A stretch of 35,512 nucleotides of DNA from positions 1 to 35,512 of the forward strand of contig CALKVC010000066.1 of NCBI GenBank assembly GCA_937996595.1. Direction: 5' to 3'. Source of the DNA: an uncultured Chitinophagaceae bacterium. GTDB taxonomy: Bacteria > Bacteroidota > Bacteroidia > Chitinophagales > Chitinophagaceae. The notes under the pieces are model-generated. The model saw only the letters and a list, made by a program, of their open reading frames with translations. It made no database searches and was not told where the DNA came from. Position numbers and translations under genes: made by a program. How positions within the stretch are numbered: the stretch's first letter is position 1; each line of letters starts with the position of its first letter. Positions 8,917 to 18,026 of the stretch are shown here, one piece after another.

Positions 8917-9443
8917 TTTACAGTTTTTGGGATTATATATTTATTTTATGGAAATACTTTAAGGTTTTTGCAGAACAGTTTTTAATAATTTGTTTTCATC
9001 CTTACTTAGGGTTTAAATACTAGCAGACAGGAAAAATCTGATTAGTTTATATTGATATGCTAACAGAATGTTAAAGTAACCAAATTTTTTAAATTGCAAA
9101 TAAATATTATAAAAGATTCTAAATATATAATAAACAAATTGTTAAGATAATAGGTAAAAAAGATCTAGTTACTTGTTTTACAGGTATTTATAGTAATCAA
9201 ACCCTGTAATTACCTAAATCTGGTGATATTCAAATTATTGCAATGTTTTAAGTTAACATGTATATTAAAAATCATAAAACAGCAAAAACTTCGAATAGAA
9301 ATACTGAGAAATGCATAATAATCAACATTGTCTTTTTTATCCATTTACCGGTAACAATGATATCAATTTGATTGTAACTAAATAAAAAACTGCCTTCGTA
9401 TTGAAGGCAATCGTATTGATTAATATGTTATGAAAAACCATTA
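8917..9443. other. AT-rich intergenic region between the two propeller paralogs
   Basis: This 527-bp stretch has no credible gene. It contains the terminator of the upstream paralog at its right end and must carry the promoter for the long propeller gene. I found no clear TAnnTTTG box on the minus strand. A 7-bp inverted repeat (TTACAGG at 9178, CCTGTAA at 9203) is too weak to interpret. Confidence 0.5.
9383..9409 (-). terminator. Rho-independent terminator of the shorter propeller gene
   Basis: On the minus strand a perfect 7-bp stem (TGCCTTC with GAAGGCA, 5-nt loop) is followed by a run of six T residues. It lies 35 bp beyond the stop of the shorter propeller gene. Confidence 0.75.
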
Positions 9444-12344
9444 TCAGAATGGCCTGGCATAGAACAGGAATAATGATTGATTGTTATCAACAACTGATAA
9501 GTCAGATGCATCTGTTGCCCCATCCCCGCTCACATCCGTATCATTATATCCAAAAGCAAAGCCGGCGATATCATTATCAATCTCCGACATATCGGAAGCA
9601 TCCACGGCACCGTCCTTATTCACATCTCCGCTATAAATCGCATAAATGCCAGAACCCATATTCTTCATAGGTGGATTTACGCCATCATCATACGCTTTAT
9701 TAAGCCCGTCACTGAAATCATACAACGTGGTATTTGTGAATGCAACCGGGTTCTTGCTCCATGTTTCCATCGTATTCCTATGCTTAACAGCAATATAATA
9801 TGAACCGCCATTTACAGCAGCAGGAAATTGCATGGTAGCTGTTCCATCTGTATGCAATAAGGCATTGATAGAATAATCAGGATTGGGGTTAGACAGGCTT
9901 GCCGGCGACCATAAGTTTACCGTGATGCTGTCAGTAGCAGTAGGGTCGGCATTCAAACCAAGGTCGTACCTGTTTGCAACCATTGATCCGCCACCGGTGT
10001 AAAAACCTTCCAGGTACAGTTTAAGATTAAGGGTGGTTATGAAATCGGGAAGTGTTGCAGTGAATAAACCACGGCCATGTGTAGACGCAATGATGGTACC
10101 ATCTGAACTCCTGTATTGCAGCATCGTTGTTTTCACTACAGGAAACGTTGGATTGGCAACCCAAACAGTAGAAGAACCGTTGATGAGGTCAGTTTCCCAA
10201 ACACCGGTTTCTGTGGCTATATACGCTTTGGTATTATTACCGGGGTAAAACATGCACCAGCGAACAGGCATATCCGGTAAATTACCGTCAATATTCGTCC
10301 AACTGGTTCCTCCATTTGTACTTAACCATATCTGCTGTACCCCGTAATTGGAATAACATACCATCAGGTTATTATCGGATGTACCAACAGCAATGCAGGA
10401 AGTAGTTACATTGGTAGGCAACCCTGTACTGATATCGGTTGCAGCAGATCCGCTGGCGATAGTATTAGCGTTGTTTATATAGCATAATTTGGTAGCGGCA
10501 AAAGCAGGGCTTTGGCTGTTTGTGCCAAAATAAACCCTGTTACTTGTATAAGGAGATACCGTTACTGCAGAAACAAAATTGGTGCTGAAAGTTGTTATGG
10601 TTACTGACGCACTGGCAGACCCGCTTTGAGGGTTTGTCCAGCGTCTGAATGTACCTGCACTGTTGGAGCAATACATGATATTGGCTGTATTATCATAATC
10701 AGTTGGGTTTATAAACAAACCGGCAGTGCTCAGGTTTATAGATGTCCAGTTTGCGCCTCCATTAATACTCCTTCGGTATTGGTTCCTTATATACGAAGTA
10801 AACTGGTATTGCGGCTCATTCTGGTCAATATGAACAAATGCGCCATCTCCGCCTGTTACTTCCACACTTGTACCCAGGCCAGGGCTGGTAAGCTGGTGAG
10901 AGCCATTATCCTGTGCACCAGCCAGGAAATAATTGGTGGTGGTAGGATGTATGGCTACTGCATAAAATTGTTTGATTCGTAGCCCCGTGTTCCTGTCGCT
11001 GAAAGTTGCTCCCTTGTCAGTGGAATAATGTACACCGCCATCACATCCAATAAGCAATTTATCTCCATTTGCATACCAGGTAATATCATGTACATCAGCA
11101 TGTACATATTGGCCTGTTGTACCTACCCAGTTAGAAATCTTCGTCCATGATGTACCTCCGTTGGTGGTTTTGTAATTTTCCAAACCACCAACAATACAAT
11201 TATCACTGTTGCTGGGGTCGATACCGATGGCTACATCATACCATCCCTGGCCGTTTGCCCAGCCTGATGTTGGTTGCCCGCCTGTAGATACCCAGTTAGC
11301 ACCGCCATTTGTAGACTTATAGATGGTGGGTACCTGGTAACTGGCATCAACCGGGCATGCATACAGGATATTTCCGCTTACTGCAATTTCGCAACGCATG
11401 GCATAGGAAGGAAAAGCCGCAGCCGGTGCGTTCCAGCCGGCACCGGAGGTAACGGTAACGGGTATATCAGTATACCGGTAAGTTTGTGTTGAAAAAATTC
11501 CGGAAACTACATGAAGCCTGCCTGCTGAAGTGGTAGAACTGATTTCCAGGTCGCAAATATCACTCACCATACCACTGGGAGTAATATTTGTCCAGGTTGT
11601 ACCACCGTCTGTAGAACGAAGCAAACCAGATCCCCTGGTTGCCAGGTATACATTTCCCAGGTAATCGCATAGTATCCGTGTACTGTATTTAAAAGAAGCA
11701 GTTGATGGCAGGTGGTTCCAGGTAACCCCATGGTCTGTACTTTTAAATACACCCAGGCCTTCAATGGCATCTGCATTAAAATATGATTCCCCGGTACAGA
11801 AATACATGATATTGCTGTTCGTTGGATCCTGTGTGATAAAACTCACCGCCAGGTTGCTGAGATAATCATTTACTACCGTCCAGTTTGCCGGGTTTGCTGA
11901 AATATTGGTCGTCTTCCACAAACCGCCGCCAACACCGCCTACCAAAACTGTATTCCCTGAAGGGTCTGCCCTGTCTACCCAAATTGCCCTGATACGGCCG
12001 GCAGTAACAGCGGAACCGGCTCTTGTGTTTCCATTACTTGGCCCTACAACATCTGCACTGGGCCCTCTTTCACTCCAGTTAAGCAGGGCCAATGTGGTTG
12101 ACCGCATATTTACAGAAGACCTTGATGCTTCCGTTTTGTCCATAGCATGAACCAGGCGTTCCCTGGGAACCCTGCCTAATACCGGATCTTTGGTTATTTC
12201 TTTTTCAAACCGGGCAGCCTCGGCTGCATTGAAAAGGCCGCCTTTTTCAACGCCGCTTTCCTGGGCAACTGTTTTTAGTGAAACAAAAAAAGCAAAAAAA
12301 AGGATTGCTGTAATCCTGCAATGGTTGGAAGTAAAAGTTAACAT
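9444..12344 (-). CDS. Secreted beta-propeller protein with dockerin-like tail (paralog)
   Basis: A 966-residue paralog of the adjacent long propeller protein. The N-terminal hydrophobic segment (ITAILFFAFFVSLKTVAQ) is a signal peptide. Residues about 75-765 form the Asp-box propeller (STDHGVTWN, STDGGTTWT, STNGGTSWT), with long stretches matching the paralog, including HADVHDITW and TGGDGAFVHIDQNEPQYQ. After THGRGLFTATLPDF the protein runs directly into the C-terminal module (TTLNLKLYLEGF, KHRNTMETWSKNPV) and the dockerin-like tail (residues 906-966). All the Ig-like and GEVED modules of the paralog are therefore absent. The last 23 residues of the two proteins are identical although their codons differ, so the tail is under protein-level constraint. 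Export is expected, but no canonical T9SS sorting domain is seen. Confidence 0.88.
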   Translation of the reverse strand: MLTFTSNHCRITAILFFAFFVSLKTVAQESGVEKGGLFNAAEAARFEKEITKDPVLGRVPRERLVHAMDKTEASRSSVNMRSTTLALLNWSERGPSADVVGPSNGNTRAGSAVTAGRIRAIWVDRADPSGNTVLVGGVGGGLWKTTNISANPANWTVVNDYLSNLAVSFITQDPTNSNIMYFCTGESYFNADAIEGLGVFKSTDHGVTWNHLPSTASFKYSTRILCDYLGNVYLATRGSGLLRSTDGGTTWTNITPSGMVSDICDLEISSTTSAGRLHVVSGIFSTQTYRYTDIPVTVTSGAGWNAPAAAFPSYAMRCEIAVSGNILYACPVDASYQVPTIYKSTNGGANWVSTGGQPTSGWANGQGWYDVAIGIDPSNSDNCIVGGLENYKTTNGGTSWTKISNWVGTTGQYVHADVHDITWYANGDKLLIGCDGGVHYSTDKGATFSDRNTGLRIKQFYAVAIHPTTTNYFLAGAQDNGSHQLTSPGLGTSVEVTGGDGAFVHIDQNEPQYQFTSYIRNQYRRSINGGANWTSINLSTAGLFINPTDYDNTANIMYCSNSAGTFRRWTNPQSGSASASVTITTFSTNFVSAVTVSPYTSNRVYFGTNSQSPAFAATKLCYINNANTIASGSAATDISTGLPTNVTTSCIAVGTSDNNLMVCYSNYGVQQIWLSTNGGTSWTNIDGNLPDMPVRWCMFYPGNNTKAYIATETGVWETDLINGSSTVWVANPTFPVVKTTMLQYRSSDGTIIASTHGRGLFTATLPDFITTLNLKLYLEGFYTGGGSMVANRYDLGLNADPTATDSITVNLWSPASLSNPNPDYSINALLHTDGTATMQFPAAVNGGSYYIAVKHRNTMETWSKNPVAFTNTTLYDFSDGLNKAYDDGVNPPMKNMGSGIYAIYSGDVNKDGAVDASDMSEIDNDIAGFAFGYNDTDVSGDGATDASDLSVVDNNQSLFLFYARPF

Positions 12345-12448
12345 GGAAATGGTTGGATTAGTAAATAAAAAATATAGTATCGTGAAGTTAAACTTTTTTT
12401 GAGAGAAATAAAAAAATCAACTGGGATAAACTCAAATAAGAATTACAT

Positions 12449-12476
12449 AAAAAAAGGACAGCCCTGTAAGCTGTCC
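12449..12476 (-). terminator. Rho-independent terminator after the SprB adhesin gene
   Basis: A perfect 7-bp stem (GGACAGC with GCTGTCC, 7-nt loop) is followed on the minus strand by seven T residues, 26 bp beyond the stop of the 12502-14538 gene. Confidence 0.8.
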
Positions 12477-12501
12477 AATTAATTATTCAATGTAATATCA
12501 A

Positions 12502-14538
12502 TTATTCTTTTATAAGTTTGGCAGTTTTCATTTTGTGTCCCTGTATAACCTGCAAATAATAAATACCAGATTTAAATGAATCGCCAAACCTGAACTGTGT
12601 ATTTTTATTTCCTGCAGACTGGAATATCACTCTTCCAATAACATCAGTAACTATTACGGTAAGATTACCTTCATCAAATCCACTTGTTTTTAAAACAAAT
12701 CCTGTAACAGTAGGATTTGGGTATGCCTGAATTTGTAATTGAGTATTAATACTTTCAATGCCTGCCTTTTTGTTTTGAGTATTTCTTACATTTTTTGAAA
12801 TACAGGTTGTATTTATCTGTACATCAGGTGATACCCCGATACATATGTTTGAATCTTTAACAAACGCCACATAATACCCTTCTTCCAGGCCGGTAAACAG
12901 GTTGCTTGCCTGGTAATTCATCCCGTCCAGGCTGTATGTAAAACCACCTGTACCGCCTGTTTTAAATACCTGTACCGTTCCATCCGGTACTGAGCAATTG
13001 GTTACATCCGTAACAATTACGGAGACGTCAATGGTATTCAAACCTATATTGGTATTAACAGAAGCTTTGCATCCAAAAGCGTCTTTTATCCAACCCACAT
13101 AATTACCAGGTGCCAGCCCTGAAAATGCATTTGCCGGCTGGTACGTTATATCATCCAAACTATATGAATAAGGAGCCGTGCCATTGGCAGGCACCAGGCT
13201 GATGGTCCCATTGTTTACACAAGTGCTGCTGTTTGTTTTAGTTGCTGTAGCTGTCATCTCATATCCGGTTACAACGGTAATTCCGGGTAGTGATGCCCGG
13301 CACCCTTTTGAATCCTTTACCCATCCGGTATAAGTTCCTCCGGGTAAGCCGGTGAACACATTGCTGCTGCTATAGTTTATATTGTTCAGGCTATACATAT
13401 ACGGCCCAACTCCTCCTGATCTGAATAACTGGATACTGCCGTTTTTATTACAACTGTTTGTACTGCCGGTGGCAGCAGTTACAACAATCGGATTGGTTCC
13501 AATAGTTACAACCGTGCTTCCCTTACATCCCTTATAATCTTTTACCCAACAGGTATACGTACCCGGGGCAAGGTTAAAAAAACTGTTTGCAGGCTGGTAG
13601 CTGATATCATCCATACTATACGTATATCCACCCATACCACCGGATACATTTATCCTTACGGTACCATCATTTACACAGGTACTTGAATTCGTCTTAATCG
13701 TACTTAAAGACAGTGATGACACTTGTGTTACGCGAATATTTGCTTGAAATGCCTTGCACCCTTTTGAATCCATCACCCATGCAGTATAGAAATTACTTGG
13801 CGCCAGGTTGCTGAACACATTACTTACCTGGTAATTAACATTATCCAGGCTGTACATATATGGCCCCATACCACCGGTTCTGTATACCTCAATGATTCCG
13901 TCATTATAGCATGAACTGGCAGTTCTTACATAGCTTGACACTACCATGGGAGCAGTGGCAGCAACAGAAACCTGTTTTGATGAAACACATCCCATCTGGT
14001 CTTTAATATACGCTGTATATGTACCCGCTGCCAGGTTATTGAATGTATTGCTTTCCTGGTAATTTATACCGTTCAGGCTGTACACATATGGCTGAACGCC
14101 TGCATTACCATATAATATGATACTGCCCGTGCTATTACATGATCCTGAAACCGAGCCGCTATAAGTAATATATGGACTATATGCGAATGTGATATGTATA
14201 TTACTCACCGTTGTACTATTTGCCGTTGCGTCGGTTATCGTTACATGATAATAGCCAATTGACAAACCATCGATGGCTTCCTGGGATGAAGTAAAACCAT
14301 TAGGGCCGGTCCAGATAAAAGTAAATGGTGCCACTCCTCCTTCCGGTATAATTTTAATGGAGCCGTCTGCACCGTTTCCACAGGCGCTTATATTGGTTGT
14401 TAATACCCTTACAGGAAATGCTGTGTTCTCAAAAGCAAAAACCGGGGATGAAAAGAAAAATAAAAAAATGGGGATACAGAGATTCCGGAAAAATATACGG
14501 TAATTCCGGGCCTGTTTGCAGGATAGATTGGTTTTCAT
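12502..14538 (-). CDS. SprB-repeat surface protein with T9SS type A sorting domain
   Basis: A secreted adhesin-like protein of 678 residues when started at the ATG ending at 14538. That start puts the signal peptide (ending SSPVFAFE) at the N-terminus; an in-frame ATG at 14592 would add 18 residues. The body is one divergent SprB-like domain and six regular SprB repeats of about 75 residues, each with a Cys near the start (SSCYNDG, STCVNDG), PYxYSLDxxxYQ, and a VKDxKGC end. The last ~80 residues are a type A T9SS sorting domain: AYPNPTVTGF, VTDVIGRVIF, FKSGIYYLQV and the terminal KLIKE. The related SprB of Flavobacterium johnsoniae is a gliding adhesin, but a gliding role here is not shown. 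The gene has its own terminator and probably its own promoter. Confidence 0.88.
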   Translation of the reverse strand: MKTNLSCKQARNYRIFFRNLCIPIFLFFFSSPVFAFENTAFPVRVLTTNISACGNGADGSIKIIPEGGVAPFTFIWTGPNGFTSSQEAIDGLSIGYYHVTITDATANSTTVSNIHITFAYSPYITYSGSVSGSCNSTGSIILYGNAGVQPYVYSLNGINYQESNTFNNLAAGTYTAYIKDQMGCVSSKQVSVAATAPMVVSSYVRTASSCYNDGIIEVYRTGGMGPYMYSLDNVNYQVSNVFSNLAPSNFYTAWVMDSKGCKAFQANIRVTQVSSLSLSTIKTNSSTCVNDGTVRINVSGGMGGYTYSMDDISYQPANSFFNLAPGTYTCWVKDYKGCKGSTVVTIGTNPIVVTAATGSTNSCNKNGSIQLFRSGGVGPYMYSLNNINYSSSNVFTGLPGGTYTGWVKDSKGCRASLPGITVVTGYEMTATATKTNSSTCVNNGTISLVPANGTAPYSYSLDDITYQPANAFSGLAPGNYVGWIKDAFGCKASVNTNIGLNTIDVSVIVTDVTNCSVPDGTVQVFKTGGTGGFTYSLDGMNYQASNLFTGLEEGYYVAFVKDSNICIGVSPDVQINTTCISKNVRNTQNKKAGIESINTQLQIQAYPNPTVTGFVLKTSGFDEGNLTVIVTDVIGRVIFQSAGNKNTQFRFGDSFKSGIYYLQVIQGHKMKTAKLIKE

Positions 14539-14674
14539 AGAGTTGCCATTTACTATTGGATACGTATGTTGCTTTACGCCTGCAAAAACCAAAATATGAT
14601 GCCAGGCGTTAAACTAACAAGACATTATATAACGCATATCCGTGTTATTTAGTATTGTAAAAGCCTGGTTTTTA

Positions 14675-14682
14675 CAAACTTA
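14675..14682 (-). promoter_or_regulatory. Candidate -7 promoter element (TAAGTTTG)
   Basis: On the minus strand TAAGTTTG matches the Bacteroidota -7 consensus TAnnTTTG, about 140 bp before the SprB adhesin start. No good -33 TTTG box is seen at the expected spacing, so support is weak. Confidence 0.28.
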
Positions 14683-14780
14683 AAAAATAAACGCCATGCT
14701 ATTTTTATGTAATGTAACTTAAGAAACCCTGTATAAAAAAACGCCGGGCGGGAAAATGAAAAAAGGCTGTTCACAATGAA

Positions 14781-15908
14781 TTAATTACCATACACTTCAA
14801 GCCGGTTCAATTTATGTGCTTCATCCTTTTTCAGCCTCTCCAGACTGGTAACCTGTTTTAGCCTGGAGCCAGATTCCAGCATTTTAATCAGCATTTTGAT
14901 ATAGGTATGTTCACTGCCATGCATGCCGTCAATTGTTTCCATATCGTTGGAATTGCAATTGGACATGCTGGAAAAATCGTAAAATTCGTATCCATATTTA
15001 TCATGCACACTTTTTATACTTGTGAACAATGAATCAAGGTAGGGGTATTTGCCGCTATTGACCATGCTGTTGTATACCTTATCTGCAAAAGGGGGCAAAA
15101 ATGCAATCACTTCAACCTGGTGGTTTTTGCAATAGCCAAGCAATGTATCCAGTTCAAGTAAGGCTTTACTGTTTACGGTTTTACCGTATTCAAATCGCAT
15201 ATTGCCTTTCCTTATACGTTCAAGCGTATTCGCATAATTGTAATCATCTGCCGTAGTATCACTGCTGAGCAGTTTGGGTATCTGCGTGCCATAATACATG
15301 CTGCCATCGTTCCGGAACCCTGTATTGTTTACCTCGGCATTCAGGCCTATCCTGGTTGTACCATCTTTTTTGCCCGATGAAATTACCGGGTATTTGCCTG
15401 AAAATACATCCCTGAAAGCTGCCTGGTAAACACCGATACGCGGATATAGCCTGAAACTGCTTTGCCAGAAACTAACTGGCGGGGTTACACGCAAACTGTC
15501 GCAGGCTTCATTGAACATCATATGGTCCAGACTAAGCAACAGGTAGCGTGGGTATTTCTCCGCCGGAATGCTTTGCAGGAAAGGCAGGTAATCATTGATG
15601 CTGTTAACGGTAAATCCGGCATTATAAAAAGATGAGTCAAACATCTTGTCCCTTAATTCCAAAACACGCGATGCTCCTAAAGCCCAGATAGTCTTTTCTG
15701 GATTCGTTTTCAGGTGCGCCCATTTGAGGTAGCGGTAATTGTATTCATTATAACCATATCCTACCAGGTATTTTTCCCTGCTTGTGATCAGTTTGTCTAT
15801 CCGGTAAAAATTCTCCTCGTTTTTCCATAAAACATACAGCGGCAGCAACAGTATTAAAAATACCGGAATGGAGAAAATGAATAATCGAACCAGGAATTTC
15901 CGCATCAT
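14781..15908 (-). CDS. SGNH-like membrane-anchored protein, partner of MBOAT acyltransferase
   Basis: A 375-residue protein with one N-terminal membrane helix (residues 7-28) and an extracytoplasmic domain. ALGASR places Ser80 in the position of the SGNH block I serine, Asn96 lies in FYNAGFT, and IDGMHGSEH near the end supplies Asp327 and His330 in the DxxH arrangement of block V. This layout resembles DltD, AlgJ/AlgX and PatB-type proteins, which work with an MBOAT protein to O-acylate cell-surface or exported polymers. Its start abuts the MBOAT stop with no gap, which supports the partnership. It is the last gene of the operon. Catalytic acyl transfer or hydrolysis is inferred only from the residue pattern. 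Confidence 0.75.
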   Translation of the reverse strand: MMRKFLVRLFIFSIPVFLILLLPLYVLWKNEENFYRIDKLITSREKYLVGYGYNEYNYRYLKWAHLKTNPEKTIWALGASRVLELRDKMFDSSFYNAGFTVNSINDYLPFLQSIPAEKYPRYLLLSLDHMMFNEACDSLRVTPPVSFWQSSFRLYPRIGVYQAAFRDVFSGKYPVISSGKKDGTTRIGLNAEVNNTGFRNDGSMYYGTQIPKLLSSDTTADDYNYANTLERIRKGNMRFEYGKTVNSKALLELDTLLGYCKNHQVEVIAFLPPFADKVYNSMVNSGKYPYLDSLFTSIKSVHDKYGYEFYDFSSMSNCNSNDMETIDGMHGSEHTYIKMLIKMLESGSRLKQVTSLERLKKDEAHKLNRLEVYGN

Positions 15909-17363
15909 TTAAAACTTGAAGTAAATAAATTGCTGTTCTTTTCCACTGAAATAAAATATGGCGATGATCATTAAATAATACATAGCCCACCGGGCAACTA
16001 CAGGCCACTTATAGCCCAGGCGCAACAGGGCAAATTCGGTATCGCGCCCCAGCCATTCAATAACCAGCATCAGCATTACCAGGATAACCGTTAATAGTAA
16101 CCCTGTTGAAGCAACAGGTATAACCGGGTATGTAAATATGCTGAATGAAAATAAGCCGGTAAAAAACTGAAATGCCTGGCTGATATTATCACACCTGAAC
16201 AGGATAATGGTTAACATTACCGTAAAAAATGTACCTGCTATGTTTACAAATTCCCTGAATGATGGGAATATTTTTCCGGGAGTCAGCTTTTTCTGCTTAT
16301 TCATAGTTCCTTTTAGAATCAATGGGATGAAAAGGATTCCATGAATAAGTCCGAACAACAGGTAGGTCCAGTTAGCCCCATGCCACATGCCCACAATCGT
16401 AAGGTTGATAAGTATGGCAAGAATCAGCCCTGCCTGGCCAAGATCCCTGAAAGCGATGCTTAACGGTGTAAAAACATATTCGGTAAACCAGGAAGTAAGG
16501 GATATGTGCCACTTACGCCAAAACTGTGCGATATTCTGGGCAAAGAACGGGTAATCAAAATTCCGTGTAATATTGAACCCTAGCAGGCGGGCAAAGCCGA
16601 TGGCCATATCGGAATACCCGGAGAAATCTGCATATACCTGTATGGTATAGAGGAACAGGCCCAATAATAAGGAACTGGCCGGCAGCTGCTGGAAATTTTC
16701 AAAAACGGGGTTGGTAAAAACGCCGCAATTATCTGCTATCACCACTTTCTTAAATAGACCCCATAATACCTGCCTTAACCCGGTGGTAACCTGCAGGTAA
16801 TTAAAGCTGCGTTTAGTTTCCAGTTGCGGAACAAATTTCACCGCTTTATCAATAGGCCCCGACAGTAATGAAGGAAAGAAAGAAACATAGGTAAAAAAGA
16901 CAACCGGGTCTTTAACAGCATTTATCTTTTCATTATATACATCCAGCAGGTAACTGATGGTTCGGAAAGTAAAAAAACTGATACCAAGAGGTACAATGAT
17001 ATTCAAGGAATGCAGGTTGATGTTTATATGCAGCAAGCCAAATGCATCTTTGAATGCGTCAATGAAAAAATTGAAATATTTGAAATACAGCAAACCGCCT
17101 ATGCCCTGAACCAGGCCGGCCAGCAGCAATAGTTTCTTTGTACGCTGACCGGCAACTTTTTCAATTAAAATGCCGAGCAGGTAATTGAAGGCGGAAATAG
17201 CGATCAGGATGAACAGCAACCGCCAGTTTGCAAAACTGTAGAATACATAACTTCCAAGCAGCAGCAGCAGGTTCTGAAGCTTCAGGCTTTTTCCTAACAG
17301 TAACCAGTATGCGAAAAAGAAACTTACGAAAAAGCCCAGAAATATTAGTGAATTGAAAACCAT
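15909..17363 (-). CDS. MBOAT-family membrane O-acyltransferase (AlgI/DltB/PatA-like)
   Basis: A 484-residue polytopic membrane protein of the MBOAT family, which carries acyl groups across or at the membrane onto extracytoplasmic polymers. Diagnostic motifs are QVYADFSGYSDMAIGFARLLG, FWRKWHISLTSWFTEYVFTPL and VGMWHGANWTYLLFGLIHG. His328 in the last motif is the family's essential histidine. Length and helix pattern are normal for AlgI/DltB-like members. It lies 6 bp after the VOC gene and directly abuts the SGNH-like gene. The carrier protein two genes upstream suggests an ACP-bound donor, as for DltB with DltC, rather than acetyl groups; that is inference. Confidence 0.92.
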   Translation of the reverse strand: MVFNSLIFLGFFVSFFFAYWLLLGKSLKLQNLLLLLGSYVFYSFANWRLLFILIAISAFNYLLGILIEKVAGQRTKKLLLLAGLVQGIGGLLYFKYFNFFIDAFKDAFGLLHININLHSLNIIVPLGISFFTFRTISYLLDVYNEKINAVKDPVVFFTYVSFFPSLLSGPIDKAVKFVPQLETKRSFNYLQVTTGLRQVLWGLFKKVVIADNCGVFTNPVFENFQQLPASSLLLGLFLYTIQVYADFSGYSDMAIGFARLLGFNITRNFDYPFFAQNIAQFWRKWHISLTSWFTEYVFTPLSIAFRDLGQAGLILAILINLTIVGMWHGANWTYLLFGLIHGILFIPLILKGTMNKQKKLTPGKIFPSFREFVNIAGTFFTVMLTIILFRCDNISQAFQFFTGLFSFSIFTYPVIPVASTGLLLTVILVMLMLVIEWLGRDTEFALLRLGYKWPVVARWAMYYLMIIAIFYFSGKEQQFIYFKF

Positions 17364-17369
17364 ACGCTG

Positions 17370-17750
17370 TCATTTAAACTGAACCAATTCAATCAGGCCA
17401 TATGAAACCTGGAGAAAAGCCACCTGCCTGTTACCGAACAATATCGCTTTTTTGGGTTCTGAAACCAGGAATGCCCCCAGTTCCCGCAACCGCTCAATTT
17501 CAGCATGTATATCATCAGTTTCATAACAGACATGATAATAACTGATCCGCTTTTTCACCAGGTTAGCAACCTGTTCACCCGCTATCAGTTCAATGGCAAC
17601 GCCTTCTGCGGTTTGTATAATGCACAATTCCGCCTGCTGTTCTTCATCATAAACAATGGGGCTTACATCGGTAACTGAATGTATCTTCCTGATACTTTCA
17701 ATCTCGTCCTGAATGTTCCTGCAGGCAACCCCAACATGATGGAATTTCAT
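17370..17750 (-). CDS. VOC (glyoxalase/methylmalonyl-CoA epimerase-like) protein
   Basis: A 126-residue vicinal-oxygen-chelate fold protein. Two beta-alpha-beta-beta-beta halves are readable, with candidate metal ligands His5 (HHVGVA), Glu54 (VAIELIAG), His73 (YYHVCYE) and Glu121 (GLIELVQ). The family includes methylmalonyl-CoA epimerase, glyoxalase I and isomerases; the opening HHVGVACRNI is most like the epimerase group. Because it sits 4 bp after the ACP gene and 6 bp before the MBOAT gene, it could epimerise or otherwise process the acyl group on the carrier. The substrate is unknown. Confidence 0.82.
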   Translation of the reverse strand: MKFHHVGVACRNIQDEIESIRKIHSVTDVSPIVYDEEQQAELCIIQTAEGVAIELIAGEQVANLVKKRISYYHVCYETDDIHAEIERLRELGAFLVSEPKKAILFGNRQVAFLQVSYGLIELVQFK

Positions 17751-17754
17751 ACGG

Positions 17755-18000
17755 TCAGGCTGTAGTTTTTGATTCGATAGACCCGATCATTTCCCCAACA
17801 TTCTTCCAGCTCTGTATCTCTTTGGAGGTAAAACGTATATTAAAATGCTTTTCGATTGATACAACCAGTTGTATATGCGACAATGAATCCCAGTTTTCCA
17901 CATCAGCAGCAGAAGTAGCTTCAGTAAGCTGTAAACCTTCTGCATCCAGCACATCAACAAATATATCATTCACCTGTTTTAAAATTTCACTCTTATTCAT
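17755..18000 (-). CDS. Acyl carrier protein
   Basis: An 81-residue acidic helical carrier protein. Ser39 in the DSL motif (ENWDSLSHIQLV) is the expected 4'-phosphopantetheine attachment site. The rest fits the four-helix ACP fold, including FNIRFTSKEI before helix 3. The sequence looks like the discrete ACPs found with FkbH-like enzymes rather than the fatty-acid AcpP. In this operon it probably holds the acyl group made by the FkbH-like enzyme and offers it to the MBOAT protein, the role DltC has for D-alanine; this is inferred from gene order. Confidence 0.9.
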   Translation of the reverse strand: MNKSEILKQVNDIFVDVLDAEGLQLTEATSAADVENWDSLSHIQLVVSIEKHFNIRFTSKEIQSWKNVGEMIGSIESKTTA

Positions 18001-18026
18001 GGTATTGTTTTTATAATATTTTAATG

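Noticed and set aside
9178..9209. 7-bp inverted repeat TTACAGG/CCTGTAA in the propeller intergenic region
   Set aside because: Short stem, 18-nt loop, no flanking direct repeat and no T-run; expected by chance in AT-rich DNA.
4243..12344. Calling the propeller proteins sialidases because of their Asp-box repeats
   Set aside because: Asp-box motifs are structural and occur in many propellers; I cannot see the arginine triad or the catalytic Tyr/Glu/Asp arrangement of sialidases.
14740..14755. GC-rich inverted sequence followed by a T-run after the SGNH-like gene, as operon terminator
   Set aside because: The stem is only 3 bp with a 3-nt loop, too weak to call, although the seven T residues are suggestive.
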